From positions 156,068-220,067 of the forward strand of contig NZ_JAHNZZ010000002.1 in the NCBI RefSeq assembly GCF_019039215.1: a stretch of DNA of 64,000 nucleotides. The letters run 5' to 3'. This document shows, piece after piece, positions 7,730 through 15,657 of this stretch (the first letter of the stretch is position 1; every line of letters begins with the position of its first letter). Origin of the DNA: Bacillus sp. FJAT-29790. Lineage in GTDB: Bacteria; Bacillota; Bacilli; Bacillales; Cytobacillaceae. The position numbers were made by a program, and so were the translations under genes. The notes beneath the pieces are model-generated. The model was given only the letters and a program-made list of their open reading frames with translations, did no database searches and had not been told where the DNA came from.

Positions 7730-9001
7730 TTACGCTGCTTTTTCAATGGAAGAAATGTATTCATTTCCCTTTTTAGCATCGAATCGGCCTTCCCATTTAG
7801 ACATGACGACTGCTGCTAATGAGTTTCCGATGACGTTAACAACTGTGCGGGCCATATCGAGAATTCGGTCGATCCCAGCGATGAAGGCGAGACCTTCGAG
7901 TGGAATCCCTACAGATCCTAAAGTTGCTAAAAGAACAACAAAGGATACTCCCGGAACGCCAGCAATTCCTTTTGATGTAACCATCAATACAAGCATTAAT
8001 GTAATTTGTTGGGTAATGCTTAAATCAATCCCGTACATTTGGGCAATAAAGATTGCTGCAAGTGCTTGATAAAGGGTGGATCCATCTAGGTTAAATGAAT
8101 AGCCGGTTGGAATAACAAAGGAAACAACGTCTTTCGGGCAGCCGTATTTCTCCATTTTCTCCATTACTTTAGGCAATACTGTTTCTGAGCTTGCCGTAGA
8201 ATAGGCTAATACGATTTCGTCTTTTAAAATCTTAACAAGATGAAGGACGCTTGTACCGCACATTTTCGCAATAACGCCAAGTACAACAACAACAAAAAAG
8301 ATCATTGTTACATATACACAAATAAGTAACTTTCCAAGCGGAATTAATGACTCTACACCAAATTTTGAAACAGTTACACCAATTAGGGCAAAAACGCCAA
8401 ATGGAGCAAATTTCATAATTTGATTTGTTACCCAGAACATGGCATCTGCGGTTCCTTGGAAGAAAGCCAAAACCGGTTTTCCTCTTTCGCCAATAGCAGC
8501 AATTCCTAATCCGAACATAACCGCAAAGAAAATGATTGCAAGCATGTCCCCATTAGCCAATGATTCAATGATGTTCTTAGGAACAATATTAACGAAAGTA
8601 TCGGCAAGACTATGACTCTGTACTTCAGTTGTCGTATCAACGTATTTTTGAATATCCCCTTTAGCTAGCTTGGACATATCGATACCTTCACCAGGCTTAA
8701 CGATATTAGCTGCAAGCAAGCCAACGATGATGGCAATCGTTGTAACAATTTCAAAGTAAAGAATTGTTTTTCCGCCGAGTTTACCTAATTTTTTCATATC
8801 CCCAGTTCCGGCCACACCGAGAATTAATGTAGAAATAACAATTGGTACAACAATCATTTTAATTAATCGAATAAAGATGTCTCCGATTGGCTGTAAATAG
8901 GTTGAAACTGCTGGGTTTCCGTAAAAAATCGCTCCAACAATTATCCCTAAAACCAATCCGACAAGAATTTGATAAGCTAAACCAAACTTAAACTTTTTCA
9001 T
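7730..9001 (-). CDS. gltP: Sodium/proton : glutamate-aspartate or dicarboxylate symporter (DAACS family)
   Basis: A 423-residue membrane carrier of the dicarboxylate/amino-acid:cation symporter family (GltP, GltT, DctA). The first hairpin carries a serine-rich segment, here AYSTASSETVLPKVMEKM, and TM7 carries SFNLDGSTLYQ, the variant of the NMDGT cation/substrate motif. The GIAGVPGVSFVV segment of the second hairpin is present. ATG at 9001 follows GGAGAGGTG. Two regulatory signals sit just upstream: a perfect CcpA cre box and a 10-bp tandem repeat. A GlnK/GlnL-type two-component pair lies directly upstream on the same strand. Glutamate, aspartate or a C4-dicarboxylate is the expected substrate; the motif set does not separate these. 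Confidence 0.9.
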   Translation of the reverse strand: MKKFKFGLAYQILVGLVLGIIVGAIFYGNPAVSTYLQPIGDIFIRLIKMIVVPIVISTLILGVAGTGDMKKLGKLGGKTILYFEIVTTIAIIVGLLAANIVKPGEGIDMSKLAKGDIQKYVDTTTEVQSHSLADTFVNIVPKNIIESLANGDMLAIIFFAVMFGLGIAAIGERGKPVLAFFQGTADAMFWVTNQIMKFAPFGVFALIGVTVSKFGVESLIPLGKLLICVYVTMIFFVVVVLGVIAKMCGTSVLHLVKILKDEIVLAYSTASSETVLPKVMEKMEKYGCPKDVVSFVIPTGYSFNLDGSTLYQALAAIFIAQMYGIDLSITQQITLMLVLMVTSKGIAGVPGVSFVVLLATLGSVGIPLEGLAFIAGIDRILDMARTVVNVIGNSLAAVVMSKWEGRFDAKKGNEYISSIEKAA

Positions 9002-9023
9002 TCAGTCACCTCTCCTTATATAA

Positions 9024-9037
9024 TGAAAGCGTTTTCT
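9024..9037 (-). promoter_or_regulatory. CcpA catabolite-responsive element (cre)
   Basis: TGAAAGCGTTTTCT fits the cre consensus TGWAARCGYTWNCW at every position. It lies between the likely promoter and the ribosome site of the symporter gene, a position where CcpA blocks transcription when preferred sugars are present. Confidence 0.75.
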
Positions 9038-9082
9038 AAGTTGTAAAAACCAATGTTTCAATTATTATATAGAAGAATTATC

Positions 9083-9102
9083 AAATCCGACAAAATCCGA
9101 CA
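9083..9102 (-). promoter_or_regulatory. 10-bp tandem direct repeat, likely response-regulator site
   Basis: AAATCCGACA is repeated twice head to tail (TGTCGGATTT twice on the coding strand), just upstream of a TATAAT-like -10 for the symporter gene. A 10-bp period places both on one face of the helix. Read on the minus strand it resembles TTTTGT-N4-TTTTGT, the tandem repeat reported for GlnL in B. subtilis. Confidence 0.6.
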
Positions 9103-9163
9103 TTAGTTTCGGGTATTATTTTTTTAGTCTCTGTTAGTGATTAATTTGATAAATAAAGGCTAG

Positions 9164-9198
9164 CGTGGCGATTTTGCCTGGCTGACAAAATCGCCACG
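9164..9198. terminator. Strong 13-bp hairpin between symporter and response-regulator genes
   Basis: CGTGGCGATTTTG pairs perfectly with CAAAATCGCCACG over a 9-base loop. It lies about 110 bases beyond the response-regulator stop (minus strand). Neither side has a strong T run, so it may be a weak terminator, a transcript-stabilising hairpin or a protein-binding site. The rest of 9200-9304 holds only a weak GAAAAAG/CTTTTTC hairpin. Confidence 0.45.
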
Positions 9199-9304
9199 TC
9201 CTTGAAAAAGAAATTCACTTTTTCTTCGTGCGATAGCGAGGATCGCTTTTCGGAAGGTAAATCGATCCCGCGGTTAATCACAACACTATTTAACACAGCT
9301 TTTT

Positions 9305-10204
9305 TTAAGAAGATTCATCAAACCTTTCAACTGTTTCCAGATACAAGACTTGAAGGAACTTCTTTATATTAATTTTTACTTTCATTGTTTCTCTGCTGTC
9401 ATTTTCAATTTCTTTCATTCGGATCCTTATTTCCTGAAATTCAAAATAGCGGGGGGCATAATATTCAAATTTAGGATTCGTGTAATCAATTGTACCCAAT
9501 GAAGCTAAATTATTGAGTGCAGCTAATATAGTTCTGCGGATTCGCTGTTCAATCGATTTACTCTCTTTTTTTATATCAGTCGTGTCAGCTTTATTTGAAA
9601 GTGCAGCAGCTTCGTATAAGTCTTTTAATGGGGGCAACAGAGTGAATGTACCTTTTTGGTTAATGAGAAATTCCATCATAAACACCATATCTCCGCTTCC
9701 TGCTTCACCAATAATACCCATATCATTCAATATCGATAAAACGATTTCTTTGATACTTCGCTGCTTTTTCATCATTTTAGCTGATTCGATGTGAGCTAAA
9801 GATTCCCTGATAGCCATGAGTGAATGTTTGAGACGAAATTGTTCGGCTGTTTTTTTCAAAATGCTATTCACTTCAATCCGATTGATCGGTTTATGTATAA
9901 AGAACTCGATGCCCTTTTCATAGGCTTCACCTACCATTTCTTTATTTACGATTTGAGAAATCATAATGAATTGACCTTGAAATCCCTGGTTTCTCAAAGT
10001 TTCAATCGTTTCGATCCCATCCATTTTGGGCATTAAAAAATCAATCAAAACGAAATCGGGGCGAGTAGAAAGGATGAGCGGAATTGATTTCTCTCCGCTT
10101 TCAGCCTCACCGATTACTTCGCCAAGTTCCCCGTCTGAAATGATTTTCTCCAGCATCCTTCGGCTTGCTGTATCATCATCTACAATAAAATACCGCAGTT
10201 TCAT
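9305..10204 (-). CDS. glnL: GlnL (YcbB) family response regulator
   Basis: 299 residues. The N-terminal receiver domain (residues 1-120) has the phosphorylation site in FVLIDFLMPKMDGIETI and the conserved Lys in FFIHKPINRIEV. The C-terminal half is not an OmpR or NarL helix-turn-helix; it matches the YcbB-type output domain of GlnL, which in B. subtilis activates glutaminase and glutamine transporter genes. The ATG overlaps the kinase stop codon (ATGA), so the pair is translationally coupled. The symporter gene downstream, with its tandem repeat, is the probable target. It could respond to glutamate or dicarboxylate rather than glutamine, since no glutaminase gene is nearby. Confidence 0.85.
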   Translation of the reverse strand: MKLRYFIVDDDTASRRMLEKIISDGELGEVIGEAESGEKSIPLILSTRPDFVLIDFLMPKMDGIETIETLRNQGFQGQFIMISQIVNKEMVGEAYEKGIEFFIHKPINRIEVNSILKKTAEQFRLKHSLMAIRESLAHIESAKMMKKQRSIKEIVLSILNDMGIIGEAGSGDMVFMMEFLINQKGTFTLLPPLKDLYEAAALSNKADTTDIKKESKSIEQRIRRTILAALNNLASLGTIDYTNPKFEYYAPRYFEFQEIRIRMKEIENDSRETMKVKINIKKFLQVLYLETVERFDESS

Positions 10205-11481
10205 TCAACTCTCTTTCTAATAGTTCTAGTTGGAATTTGGACGGTGAAAATCGTTCCTTTGGCTTTCGATTCTACATGAATTTGACCTTCTAGAGAATTG
10301 ACGATGTCTCGTACGTGCGAAAGGCCAATCCCAGTTGCAGCAACTCCATGATCGTTGAATTTTGTCGTATAACCTGGTTCAAAAATAATGGATAGATCCT
10401 CCTCAGAAATTCCTTTGCCAGAATCTTTTATAATGAAGCATATGTGCTCAAATTCCTCAATGATGTCTATATCGATTGTCCCGTTTTCTAAAGTTTCCTC
10501 GACTGCATTAGCCGTGAGATTATTCAATAGAGCGAGAAGCGGGATTTGTTGATCCGTTTCAAAATCATTTGACATCGACTGATTAAAAATAATTTTTTTC
10601 CCTAGAAGCTCACTATATTTTTCATTCGCTGTGAGCACAAAACCAAGTACATCGGAAAGAAAGACAACATCATTTCTTTTTTGATGAGATATTTTTGAAA
10701 GTCCTGAAAGAATCCGCTGTGAATCCTTTTTCACTTCGTGGATTTCTTGTGCAATGAGCAGTGCTTGCACGCTCAGTTCCTGAAGATTGCTCTTTTTTAA
10801 TTTTCGGTATAAATCATGGCTAGAAGCTGTAATTTGTTCGATATGATCCATTGATTTTTGCAAATAGAGTGTCTCGGCATACAATTCCGAACCAACTTCG
10901 AGCATTTCTTGCATCCGTTTCTTTTGTTCCGAAACTGTAATACTACTATATAGTCCGACTACAAAGTAGCTGCGGAATAATGCAACCCCACTTAATAATG
11001 CCCATTCATGAAAGCCTAAATTTTCATGGTTTAACAGCCAATAGCGCATGAGGTGCTCCACGCCGTTTCCTATAAATTCTAATCCGGCAGCTAAGGCACC
11101 GAGCAGAAGTGGAGAGGTTTTGTATTTCTCTATTTTTATGATGCTAAAACCAAGAGCAAAGAGAAAATAAAACAGAAAAGCAGGGAAATGATTCTTCAAG
11201 CTTGTCCAAAAAGGAACAGGATCAATTAGCATATCTCCAAAGATACGAAAACAAACGACTGCCACGCCAGTTATGACCCCTGCTCGAATCAAAGAAGCCG
11301 GTGGGCGTATCAGTGTAAGAAGGAAAAAAGTGATACTTCCTAAACCGAAGCGAAAATCCTCTCCGTTAAAGGGAATCACTTTGATTTCACTGGCAATCGC
11401 GGTCAGCAGGGCGGTAAGAAACAATATACCCCAGTCGGATTGGTTAAAACTTTTAGTCGAAAACCTTTTTGCAGTATCCAT
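10201..11481 (-). CDS. glnK: GlnK (YcbA) family sensor histidine kinase
   Basis: 426 residues. The first about 190 form five or six transmembrane segments with almost no extracytoplasmic domain, so sensing is probably within the membrane. A linker leads to a SpoOB-like dimerisation region with the likely phospho-acceptor His in QEIHEVKKDSQRI. The HATPase domain shows the N box (LLNNLTANAVEETLENGTI), G1 (DSGKGIS) and G2 (GVAATGIGLSHVRD). This layout is that of GlnK/CitA-like kinases, not of HAMP kinases. ATG at 11481 follows GGAG at 7 bases. First gene of the kinase-regulator operon; the membrane domain could monitor the adjacent symporter (inference). Confidence 0.85.
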   Translation of the reverse strand: MDTAKRFSTKSFNQSDWGILFLTALLTAIASEIKVIPFNGEDFRFGLGSITFFLLTLIRPPASLIRAGVITGVAVVCFRIFGDMLIDPVPFWTSLKNHFPAFLFYFLFALGFSIIKIEKYKTSPLLLGALAAGLEFIGNGVEHLMRYWLLNHENLGFHEWALLSGVALFRSYFVVGLYSSITVSEQKKRMQEMLEVGSELYAETLYLQKSMDHIEQITASSHDLYRKLKKSNLQELSVQALLIAQEIHEVKKDSQRILSGLSKISHQKRNDVVFLSDVLGFVLTANEKYSELLGKKIIFNQSMSNDFETDQQIPLLALLNNLTANAVEETLENGTIDIDIIEEFEHICFIIKDSGKGISEEDLSIIFEPGYTTKFNDHGVAATGIGLSHVRDIVNSLEGQIHVESKAKGTIFTVQIPTRTIRKRVE

Positions 11482-11589
11482 TTATTACTCCATTTTTTAG
11501 ACATATATGTGAATCTCCTTTATGTAGGAAACATCCTAATTATAATTCAATAGCAAAACAAAAGAAATTCACATTGGAAATATCCTTTT

Positions 11590-11780
11590 TAACTTTATCC
11601 AGCAGAAGTCTCTAAATGATAAGTGGCGAGATGAATGCGAATAGGTATTTAATTCGTGGGGGTTCAAACCTCGGCTGAATAAAGTTAAGCCTCTGGCGGA
11701 TGCCCCAGATTTTAAATGAATCTATCGAGCAAATTCGATGAAAATCTGGGCGCAAATAGGCCAAGGCGAATTTGATTATA
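11590..11780 (+). repeat. Structured 190-bp dispersed repeat, copy A
   Basis: Related to copies at 56370-56520 and 60316-60510, all in the same orientation. It is bounded by an inverted repeat (TTAACTTTATCCAGC with GCTGAATAAAGTTAA). Inside is a hairpin around GGTTCAAACC. A CCAGATTTT / AAAATCTGG stem, GGCGCAAATA and GGCGAATTTGAT follow. No ORF lies inside. The remainder of 11482-11993 holds nothing else I can identify. It may be a non-autonomous palindromic element or a structured RNA. Confidence 0.7.
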
Positions 11781-11993
11781 GAATTTCACATCTTCATGCA
11801 AAGCAGTGGTATACAAAAAATAAATTTTCTATTTGTTTTTTAGAAAATCAGATGATTATTATTTTTACTTCGCCTAGAATAAATTTAATCAGCTAGGAAT
11901 GACAGGAGAATTAATATATTTGTTAAATGGGTTGTTGTATAGGGCGAGAAATGGATCGATTAATTTAGGGAAAACGAAGTTGGGAGGAATAGC

Positions 11994-12503
11994 GTGAAAA
12001 CATGGACGAAACATGAAGATCCTAATAATAAGTATGGAGCCACTTTTACTTTGGGAGATAGAAATATCGAGCTGCCCGAAGGTGTGGTAATTTCAGTTAC
12101 AAGAGGGGAATTATTTAATATTCCACGATTAATTTTAAACGGGATTTTGAACCAATTTATTATGAAAGCAATGACCAAAAACGAGGACTTACTATATGCT
12201 GAATTGACCGGTCAAATGCAGGGAGGAATTGGTCAAACAATGACCGTTTGGAAAAGTGGGAAGCAAATGAACCAATTCAGAACAACGGGTTCCCATAATT
12301 TTGCACGAAAATTTTTTAGCTGGGTGTTTTATAGTGGGAAAGTACAATCCTATTTTTTGACTTGGGGACACGAGGGAACTCTTCCCGCTTCAGAGGAAAT
12401 AACTGCATTTATAAAAACATACGGCCGACATTTTGACGGAGGAAAACTGATTAAGAAAGCTAATCCACCTAAAAGCAGTACCCCGAATGATTTTCCAATG
12501 TAA
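11994..12503 (+). CDS. Hypothetical protein, possible dimeric alpha-beta barrel
   Basis: 169 residues, no signal peptide or membrane segment. I do not recognise the family with certainty. The central stretch MTVWKSGKQMNQFRTTGSHNFARKFFSWVF, with its tryptophan followed by a short helix rich in Phe, His and Arg, resembles antibiotic-biosynthesis-monooxygenase-like or DUF3291-like barrels. The tail is proline- and lysine-rich (KKANPPKSSTPNDFPM). GTG start with GGGAGGAAT in front. It is monocistronic: repeat copy A lies upstream and a terminator downstream. Function unknown. Confidence 0.7.
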   Translation: MKTWTKHEDPNNKYGATFTLGDRNIELPEGVVISVTRGELFNIPRLILNGILNQFIMKAMTKNEDLLYAELTGQMQGGIGQTMTVWKSGKQMNQFRTTGSHNFARKFFSWVFYSGKVQSYFLTWGHEGTLPASEEITAFIKTYGRHFDGGKLIKKANPPKSSTPNDFPM

Positions 12504-12524
12504 TTTTTATTTGCTTTTCAATAC

Positions 12525-12590
12525 TGACCTGATTACTGCTTTCAAACTTCCTAGGGGGGTTGGAAAGTCTTGAATCAGTTCTTTTTTTTG
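12525..12590 (+). terminator. Rho-independent terminator, imperfect stem
   Basis: A long imperfect hairpin (CTGATT...CTTTC with GAAAG...AATCAG) is followed by eight T residues. Confidence 0.65.
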
Positions 12591-12611
12591 CCTTCTTCAT
12601 TCGTTACTTCT

Positions 12612-12640
12612 CTGTAACCATTTTTAACCACTATTTAACA
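12612..12640 (+). promoter_or_regulatory. Triple TAAC direct repeat (WalR/PhoP-type box)
   Basis: TGTAACC, TTTAACC and TTTAACA occur at 10-11 base spacing about 60 bases upstream of the secreted protein gene. Similar triplets precede the lipoprotein gene (17732-17759) and the NlpC-like gene (20606-20634). The pattern fits OmpR-family regulators binding one face of the helix. Confidence 0.55.
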
Positions 12641-12698
12641 CCTTCCATTCAATTCAAATGTATAGTAAAGATATTCCAAAGAGAAAGAAGGAGTTAAG

Positions 12699-13625
12699 AT
12701 GAAGAAAAAAATTATGGCTTTTACAGGGACTGTGGCACTTGCATCAATGCTAATGGCTAGTGGGGCTCAGGCTGTTGAGTCGCCCAAGGAAACAACCGTT
12801 TCAGCTGTACAATCAGTGAATTATAATGGCACGGACCAAGCAACAGAACGATTGAAGCAGCAAATTAGTTTATTGGAACAGGCGGTTGCTCCGGTTTCGG
12901 CGAAAGACGCAGCTGCCAAGTGGGCGAAAGCTTTGTCCGATCGAAATGGAGCTTATCAATTTGCTTTATTTACAGAAGCCTATAAGAAAACAACACTCCC
13001 ATATTTTGAATATGAAGGCTGGGTAACAGGTGGCTCAAGTCCATGGGTCAACGATTTAAAAATAAAAGAGGAAAAAAAGGTAAACCAATCGACCTACACG
13101 TTTAAAATTGAGTTTAAACTTCAGTCATCAACTGGCTCTTATGGGAAGGAAAGCGCAACAATAACTGTCAAACAGGTAAATAAAAACTGGTACATCGATA
13201 AAGCTGATCTTAAAGCAGATTCTGCCTTAATTATCCGCACACCTTATGAAAATAATATGACGATATACAAAGCAGCTGAATATTCTTTCTCTATTCCCGC
13301 TTCGTGGACTAAGAAATATAATGTCACAGAAAAAAATGGAAACCTTGTGTTTAAGTACAAACCAAAAAATACCTCAATAAGTGAAAGAACCCTTTTTAGT
13401 ATCGATAAAATTAAAGAAACGGTTTGGGAAAAGGACGGATATTCTGAAGGTTTATATAAACAGCTAGGAGTGAAGGATGGGTATGTCTATGCGATGCTGC
13501 CAGCTAGCGAGAACCAATATGCTGATCGTCCAAATAGTGTCGAGTATAGAGAGTTCCATGATATGTCCCTTCAATTCAATATGATACCTGCAACGTTTAA
13601 GTTTGAAAATAATAAAACTAAATGA
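12699..13625 (+). CDS. Secreted protein of unknown function
   Basis: 308 residues with a Sec signal peptide (MKKKIMAFTGTVALASMLMASGAQA, cleavage after AQA about residue 25). No lipobox Cys, so it is exported rather than lipid-anchored. The mature part begins with a short helical segment (ATERLKQQISLLEQ), then a DUF4829/NTF2-like-looking region (AAKWAKALSDRNGAYQFALFTEAYKK...NKNWYIDKAD) and a C-terminal beta-rich domain starting at AAEYSFSIPASWTKKY, a pattern seen in Bacillus surface proteins that measure or bind wall components. RBS AAGAAGGAG, ATG start. The triple TAAC box upstream suggests control by an envelope-sensing OmpR-type regulator. Family not assigned with confidence. Confidence 0.75.
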   Translation: MKKKIMAFTGTVALASMLMASGAQAVESPKETTVSAVQSVNYNGTDQATERLKQQISLLEQAVAPVSAKDAAAKWAKALSDRNGAYQFALFTEAYKKTTLPYFEYEGWVTGGSSPWVNDLKIKEEKKVNQSTYTFKIEFKLQSSTGSYGKESATITVKQVNKNWYIDKADLKADSALIIRTPYENNMTIYKAAEYSFSIPASWTKKYNVTEKNGNLVFKYKPKNTSISERTLFSIDKIKETVWEKDGYSEGLYKQLGVKDGYVYAMLPASENQYADRPNSVEYREFHDMSLQFNMIPATFKFENNKTK

Positions 13626-13671
13626 GAATGAAGAACCCTTTATTAAAATAAACATTTATAGAGGTGTTTTC

Positions 13672-13803
13672 GTGGAGATAACTAGATATTCGTGGGCAAC
13701 AGTATTCATTGAATCAAGTAGAAGTTCAGTCTTAATTGACCCATTAGGCGATGAAATCCCTAATCAGGAAAAACTGTTGGCAGCGCGCCTTGAGTTGTTG
13801 TAA
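13672..13803 (+). pseudogene. N-terminal remnant of an MBL-fold hydrolase
   Basis: A GTG start with an AGAGGTG site opens a 43-codon frame reading VEITRYSWATVFIESS then SSVLIDPLGDE. This is the characteristic first strands of metallo-beta-lactamase-fold proteins, normally 200 or more residues long. It ends within the stem of a terminator, without the HxHxDH zinc motif, so it is a truncated relic. Confidence 0.6.
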
Positions 13804-13823
13804 AATGCAACTCAAGGTTTTTT
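13788..13823 (+). terminator. Rho-independent terminator overlapping the MBL remnant
   Basis: CCTTGAGTTG (13788-13797) pairs with CAACTCAAGG (13808-13817), followed by six T residues. Confidence 0.85.
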
Positions 13824-13954
13824 CATTGCAGAAAAATTCCAATACTCCCTTTGATTAAGAAGATAATCGAGGATGTCATTTCTTTTATATTGCTCCATGC
13901 TCCAACCAATGTAGAAATATAAATGCATTGCGCCATAAAGAAGGATGCAATAGT

Positions 13955-14074
13955 ATGGGAGCGGGAATGATTCAAATCTTTAATTTTGAGAACGAGCTTA
14001 TCTCAGATAGAATTAAAAAGGATGAAACTGAATTAGGATTAGTTCACTGGCCTGTAGAGTTTGACAATTGTTGA
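13955..14074 (+). pseudogene. Possible small ORF or C-terminal gene remnant
   Basis: A 39-codon frame (MGAGMIQIFNFENELISD, ending HWPVEFDNC) has a weak AAGGA site 9 bases upstream. The same frame stays open back to 13859 without a start, and the composition looks protein-like, so it may be the tail of a decayed gene rather than a functional peptide. The stop falls 16 bases before the kinase start. No family recognised. The rest of 13824-13954 holds no other feature I can support. Confidence 0.3.
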
Positions 14075-14090
14075 AGGAGAGAAAGTAAAC

Positions 14091-14702
14091 ATGCCAATAA
14101 ATGAAATACAAAAGCTCATAAAAGCCGATTGTAAAAATCGCAGTTTTATATTAGGAATTGATGGTTTAGGAGGAGCAGGGAAAACAACCTATGTCCAGTC
14201 AGTTTTAGATATTTTTGAAAAAAAAGGCATTAACGCAGTCGTTTTACATATGGATGATTTTATCCAGCCTGAAAAGATACGCTATGATTCTGCTAAAGAG
14301 GAATGGTATTGTTACTATTACTTGCAATGGAGGTATGATTACTTCATATCAGAAATTTTGACGCCCATTCACTTGGGAAAGGAAATTCAAAAGGAAATAG
14401 AATTATATGATAAAACGACAGATACATATAAAAAACACTATATAGAAATATCGAGGGATACAGTCGTCATAATAGAGGGGATATTTTTACAACGGCCTGA
14501 ATTAAGTCCTTATTTTGACTATGTTATTTTTATAGATCTCCCCAAGGAAGAACGATTAAATAGAGTGATAAAAAGGGATACATATATTGGCGGGAATCAA
14601 GCCATCCAAGAAAAATATGAGCAGCGTTATTTCCCTGCGGAAGAAAAGTATATGACAGACTGTTCTCCTGCAAAAAGAGCGAATTATATTATAAGGACCT
14701 AA
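14091..14702 (+). CDS. P-loop kinase of the uridine kinase type
   Basis: 203 residues from the ATG at 14091, which follows GAAGGAGAG. Walker A is GIDGLGGAGKTTY near residue 24. It is followed by the LHMDDF block (substrate-binding Asp in the uridine kinase family) and a LID-like arginine region in FIDLPKEERLNRVIKRD. The VIIEGIFL segment matches the VEG motif of uridine kinase/PRK-like enzymes. The enzyme should phosphorylate a small hydroxylated substrate, nucleoside or sugar-like, in the cytosol. Members annotated simply as kinase are common in Bacillus and the true substrate is unknown. Monocistronic, downstream of a decayed region. Confidence 0.75.
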   Translation: MPINEIQKLIKADCKNRSFILGIDGLGGAGKTTYVQSVLDIFEKKGINAVVLHMDDFIQPEKIRYDSAKEEWYCYYYLQWRYDYFISEILTPIHLGKEIQKEIELYDKTTDTYKKHYIEISRDTVVIIEGIFLQRPELSPYFDYVIFIDLPKEERLNRVIKRDTYIGGNQAIQEKYEQRYFPAEEKYMTDCSPAKRANYIIRT

Positions 14703-14902
14703 AGGTTACAAAAACGAAATGGCGTATTTACGCCACCATGTACTATGAAGACTATATGACATACTTAAGCCAAACTAACACAATATGGTGGCGCGAGCAG
14801 AGCAAAACTTCACTTGCTTATTAAGCAAACCAGTCTATTTGCAGATGAGATTGGCTATAACTTATTAAGTTAAGCGGCGCTCCGTCCCCATTTCTTTCAT
14901 CG
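14703..14902. other. Non-coding stretch with two inverted repeats
   Basis: GGCGTATTTACGCC (14721-14734) forms a small hairpin, and CGCCACCAT (14731-14739) is the complement of ATGGTGGCG (14785-14793). The block AAAGGTTACAAAA occurs both at 14701 and at 14903. I see no credible gene; a 28-codon ATG frame at about 14739 has no ribosome site. Confidence 0.4.
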
Positions 14903-14964
14903 AAAGGTTACAAAACGTAACAGAAGATCATCTTAATCTGTTACCGAATTGTAACCCTTTTTGT
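14903..14964 (+). terminator. Long hairpin with T tail upstream of sigX
   Basis: A two-part stem, AAAGGTTACAA...TAACAG with CTGTTA...TTGTAACC, ends in CCCTTTTTG. It can be a terminator for the kinase gene 200 bases upstream or a regulatory hairpin. The GTAAC cores also resemble ECF -35 elements, so part could belong to the sigX promoter. Confidence 0.5.
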
Positions 14965-15037
14965 TTCCATCCCACTTATGATGAAAGCATATCAAATAAT
15001 ATCAAGACGATTTTATGGGCTAGGTTGGGTGAAAGAT

Positions 15038-15580
15038 ATGCAAGAAGCAGATTTTAATCATTTTTATCAAAAGTATCATGGCCATCTATTTCAGTTTTTG
15101 TTTTATATGGTGAATGACCGTGCCTTAGCGGAAGATCTTGTTCAGGAAGTATATATTCGTGTATTGAAGTCATATGACCGCTTTGAGGGAAAGAGCAGTG
15201 AAAAGACTTGGCTATTCTCAATCGCTCGAAACGTTGCCATTGATTCTTTCCGAAAACAGAGAAGCTTGAAGCAACGTGTCTTAGGAAAATTCAATTTGAG
15301 CATATATGAGCTGAGCGATCAAAAGCCATTACCTGAAGAAATAGCTTTAGCAAAAGAAGAGATAGGTTATTTGTATGACTGTTTGCAACTTTGTAGCATT
15401 GACCAGAGGATGGTCATTATTCATCGCTACATCCATAAGAATTCAATTGCTGATACAGCTATAAGTTTAGGCTGGAGTGAAAGCAAAGTAAAAACAACAC
15501 AGCACCGTGCGTTAAAAAGACTAAAGAAACATATTCAAGAACGAGGGATGGGATTGCCAGGTCATGCCAGTGGACAATAA
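15038..15580 (+). CDS. sigX: ECF sigma factor SigX
   Basis: About 180 residues. Region 2 (FNHFYQKYHGHLFQFLFYMVNDRALAEDLVQEVYIRVLKSY) and region 4 (SESKVKTTQHRALKRLKKH) match B. subtilis SigX closely, including LFQFLFYMV, EDLVQEVYIRVL, EGKSSEKTWL and SKVKTTQHR. SigX directs genes that modify envelope charge and lipids, such as dlt and fatty-acid genes. The frame is open to an ATG at 14978, but that has no ribosome site and lies in the predicted promoter region; alignment with SigX favours ATG 15038 (MQEADFNHFYQ). The usual downstream anti-sigma gene rsiX is missing; an OmpR-type regulator and kinase follow instead. Confidence 0.85.
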   Translation: MQEADFNHFYQKYHGHLFQFLFYMVNDRALAEDLVQEVYIRVLKSYDRFEGKSSEKTWLFSIARNVAIDSFRKQRSLKQRVLGKFNLSIYELSDQKPLPEEIALAKEEIGYLYDCLQLCSIDQRMVIIHRYIHKNSIADTAISLGWSESKVKTTQHRALKRLKKHIQERGMGLPGHASGQ

Positions 15581-15657
15581 AATTTTTTCTATATCCCATC
15601 TATTTCCTATATTGTAAAATATAATTAGATAAAGTAATTAAATGTGAGGTTTGATAT

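Noticed and set aside
7746..8069. 107-codon open frame on the plus strand
   Set aside because: It is fully antisense to the symporter gene, whose NLDGS and hairpin motifs are clear in the other strand.
11640..11680. tRNA T-arm-like sequence (GGTTCAAACC) in the 190-bp repeat
   Set aside because: There is no acceptor stem, D arm or anticodon arm, and the hairpin varies between copies, so it is not a tRNA gene.
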